In this document: piece after piece, positions 12,672-14,154 of the stretch
Layout of the letters: every line of letters starts with the position of its first letter
Position numbering within the stretch: position 1 is the stretch's first letter
Source: Chloroflexota bacterium
GTDB lineage: Bacteria > Chloroflexota > Dehalococcoidia > Dehalococcoidales > RBG-16-60-22
DNA length: 14,154 nt
Direction: 5' to 3'
Assembly (NCBI GenBank): GCA_025358235.1
Contig: JANYKH010000301.1
Coordinates: forward strand, 1 to 14,154
Notes under the pieces: generated by a model
The model's database searches: none
The model's input: only the letters and a program-made list of their open reading frames with translations
Told to the model about the DNA's origin: nothing
Position numbers and translations under genes: made by a program

Positions 12672-13697
12672 ATGCTGGAAGCAATTAATTACGAGAAGCT
12701 GCCCGATGACAAAGTCAGGTGTAATACCTGCCAGTGGCACTGCCGTATTAACCCCGGCCGGTTCGGGGTATGCGGGATGTATCAAAATAAAGACGGCGCC
12801 CTGTTCAACCTGAATTATGCCAAGGTATCCTCGCTGGCGGTAGACCCCATCGAGAAAAAGCCCCTCTTCCACTTCCACCCCGGCAGTCAGGTATTTTCCC
12901 TTGGGACGATGGGCTGTAATTTTAACTGCAAGCACTGCCAGAACTGGGAAATTTCCACCGCCGATGCGGAAAACATGATGCGCTCCTGCCAAGACTTGCA
13001 GCCTGAAGCCGCCGTCGAAATGGCACTCTCTTACCAGGCAAACGGCATCGCCTGGACTTATAACGAACCGGTGGTCTGGCTGGAATATACTCTAGACTGC
13101 GCCAAACTGGCAAAAAAGGCCGGGCTGTATACGGTCTATGTTACTAACGGCTATGCTACCGCCGAGTCACTGGATATTATCGGGCCCTACCTGGATGCCT
13201 ACCGCGTGGATATCAAAGGTTTTTCAGATATATTTTACAAGGATGTGGCCAAAATTCCTGAGTGGCGAGAAATTCTTGAAGTTACCAAACTCGCCAAAAC
13301 CAAATGGAATATGCACGTGGAAATCGTTACCAATGTGATACCCTCCCTGAATGATGATGACAAGCAGTTACTCGGTATCGCGCAGTGGATTCATGACGAA
13401 CTGGGCGAATTGACGCCATGGCACGTAACCCGATTTTACCCCATGCACGAAATGAAGCATATCAACGCCACCCCTCAGGAGACACTGGAACACGCCTGTG
13501 AATTGGGCAAAAAGGCCGGTTTGAAATTTGTTTATACCGGCAATATACCCGGGCACGCCGCAGAGAATACTTTCTGCTATAATTGTGGCAAGTTGGTCGT
13601 GGAACGGCACGGATACCAGACACGGTTAGCCGGTTTAAAAGGGTCAAAATGCCGTTTCTGCGGGGTTGAGCTTAACTTCCGTAACGCCCCCGGCTAA
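12672..13697 (+). CDS. amrS: AmmeMemoRadiSam system radical SAM enzyme
   Basis: A 341-aa radical SAM protein of the AmrS (PflA-like) family. C82-x3-C86-x2-C89 (GCNFNCKHCQ) binds the 4Fe-4S cluster. The N terminus carries the family's additional cysteines (C17, C20, C24, C34) before KVSSLAVDPIEKKPLFHFHP, a segment characteristic of AmrS. The C terminus has a second cysteine set (C302-x2-C305 and C327-x2-C330), probably a zinc or further Fe-S site. The reaction of the AmmeMemoRadiSam system is unknown to me; AmrS occurs with a Memo-like AmrB and an AMMECR1-like AmrA. Here amrB follows after 28 bases, so they are an operon, and amrA may lie beyond the window. AAGAGG lies 4 bases before ATG. TATAAT at 12648-12653 may be a nearby -10. 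Confidence 0.93.
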   Translation: MLEAINYEKLPDDKVRCNTCQWHCRINPGRFGVCGMYQNKDGALFNLNYAKVSSLAVDPIEKKPLFHFHPGSQVFSLGTMGCNFNCKHCQNWEISTADAENMMRSCQDLQPEAAVEMALSYQANGIAWTYNEPVVWLEYTLDCAKLAKKAGLYTVYVTNGYATAESLDIIGPYLDAYRVDIKGFSDIFYKDVAKIPEWREILEVTKLAKTKWNMHVEIVTNVIPSLNDDDKQLLGIAQWIHDELGELTPWHVTRFYPMHEMKHINATPQETLEHACELGKKAGLKFVYTGNIPGHAAENTFCYNCGKLVVERHGYQTRLAGLKGSKCRFCGVELNFRNAPG

Positions 13698-13725
13698 GGG
13701 TGGCCTTTGTTTTTGGAGGGCTCTA

Positions 13726-14154
13726 ATGATCAGAAACCCCATAGTGGCGGGCCAGTTCTATCCGGGCACAGCCACGCAACTCCGCGCCGCCATCGCCCAA
13801 TACATTGATCCCCAGGCAAAGAAGGAAGACGTCATCGGAGTCTTATGTCCTCATGCCGGGTATGTTTATTCCGGCTCCGTGGCGGGAGCCACGCTTTCCA
13901 GAGTGAAGATGAAGAGCACCTGCATCATCATTGGCCCGAATCACACGGGGCGGGGTGTCCCTTTCAGCATCATGCCGGAAGGGTCCTGGTTAACTCCGTT
14001 GGGCGAAGTCCCGATCGATAGCTCGCTGGCGCGTAAATTAATCGCCGGTTCTCGTTTACTTCAGGAAGATATTCAGGCCCACCAGTTTGAACATTCCGCC
14101 GAGGTATTGGTGCCTTTCCTGCAATATTTGAAGCCGGATATCAAAATAGTCCCC
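13726..14154 (+). CDS. amrB: AmmeMemoRadiSam system protein B (Memo-like), 3' truncated by window
   Basis: The first 143 codons are open to the last base of the window. The protein begins MIRNPIVAGQFYPG, the typical AmrB/Memo opening. It carries PHAGYVYSG (42-50, H43 matching a metal-site histidine of human MEMO1), GPNHTG (70-75, H73 the second), and a later H-E-H segment (AHQFEHS) near the active site. Memo proteins have the class III extradiol dioxygenase fold; human MEMO1 binds metal and has redox or iron-related roles. GGAGGG (13715-13720) lies 5 bases before ATG. A full-length protein would be about 260-280 aa, so nearly half is missing here. Confidence 0.94.
   Translation, partial: MIRNPIVAGQFYPGTATQLRAAIAQYIDPQAKKEDVIGVLCPHAGYVYSGSVAGATLSRVKMKSTCIIIGPNHTGRGVPFSIMPEGSWLTPLGEVPIDSSLARKLIAGSRLLQEDIQAHQFEHSAEVLVPFLQYLKPDIKIVP

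Noticed and set aside
12510..12992. 160-codon open frame on the - strand over the amrS start
   Set aside because: Antisense to conserved AmrS motifs, including the radical SAM cysteines.
1..14154. Search for mobile elements, CRISPR arrays, phage genes or toxin-antitoxin pairs
   Set aside because: No transposase, integrase, direct-repeat array or typical pair was seen.

Overview
The window is about 14 kb of bacterial chromosome, most likely from a Chloroflexota bacterium of the class Dehalococcoidia (a Dehalogenimonas/Dehalococcoides-like lineage). This placement is an inference. It rests on the EF-Tu with a four-cysteine insertion in its G domain, the tRNA-tuf-rpmG-secE-nusG-rplKAJL order, the SpeD/SpeE pair and the radical-SAM/Memo pair. 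No database search was possible. There are no insertion sequences, phage genes or CRISPR arrays, and no gene-free stretch longer than about 240 bases.

Left part (1-5853, all + strand). A CPBP-family membrane protease comes first. A good sigma70-type promoter follows, then tRNA-Thr(TGT), tRNA-Tyr(GTA), a second promoter, tRNA-Thr(GGT), tuf, rpmG, secE, nusG, rplK, rplA, rplJ and rplL. This is the classic translation/transcription superoperon, here without the tRNA-Gly and tRNA-Trp found in some other bacteria and without rpoBC after rplL. Between rplA and rplJ is an L10-leader-like RNA with an intrinsic terminator and a competing antiterminator pairing, so rplJL is probably autoregulated by attenuation. 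A strong terminator closes the cluster.

Middle part (5859-10483, mostly - strand). This holds a PrsW-family membrane protease, a class I SAM methyltransferase with a His/Cys-rich N terminus, and a small two-helix membrane protein (+ strand). It also holds a polyamine module of speD (AdoMet decarboxylase) followed by speE (aminopropyltransferase), and a P-loop/DRTGG-domain protein. SpeE resembles thermospermine-synthase/ACL5-type enzymes more than classical spermidine synthase and lacks the second active-site aspartate.

Right part (10625-14154, + strand). A DODA-type extradiol dioxygenase homologue is followed by a lipoprotein whose C-terminal third is a Hint (hedgehog/intein-type) autoprocessing domain. 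That domain has the nucleophilic Cys and block-B His but no C-terminal His-Asn. Next come an intergenic region with three consecutive potential RNA hairpins just after a TATAAT box, then the AmmeMemoRadiSam radical SAM enzyme and the start of its Memo-like partner, cut by the window edge.

The most interesting items are the membrane-anchored Hint lipoprotein, the EF-Tu whose near-universal P-loop aspartate is glutamine, the altered SpeE active site, the rplJ attenuator and the hairpin-rich leader upstream of the radical SAM gene.
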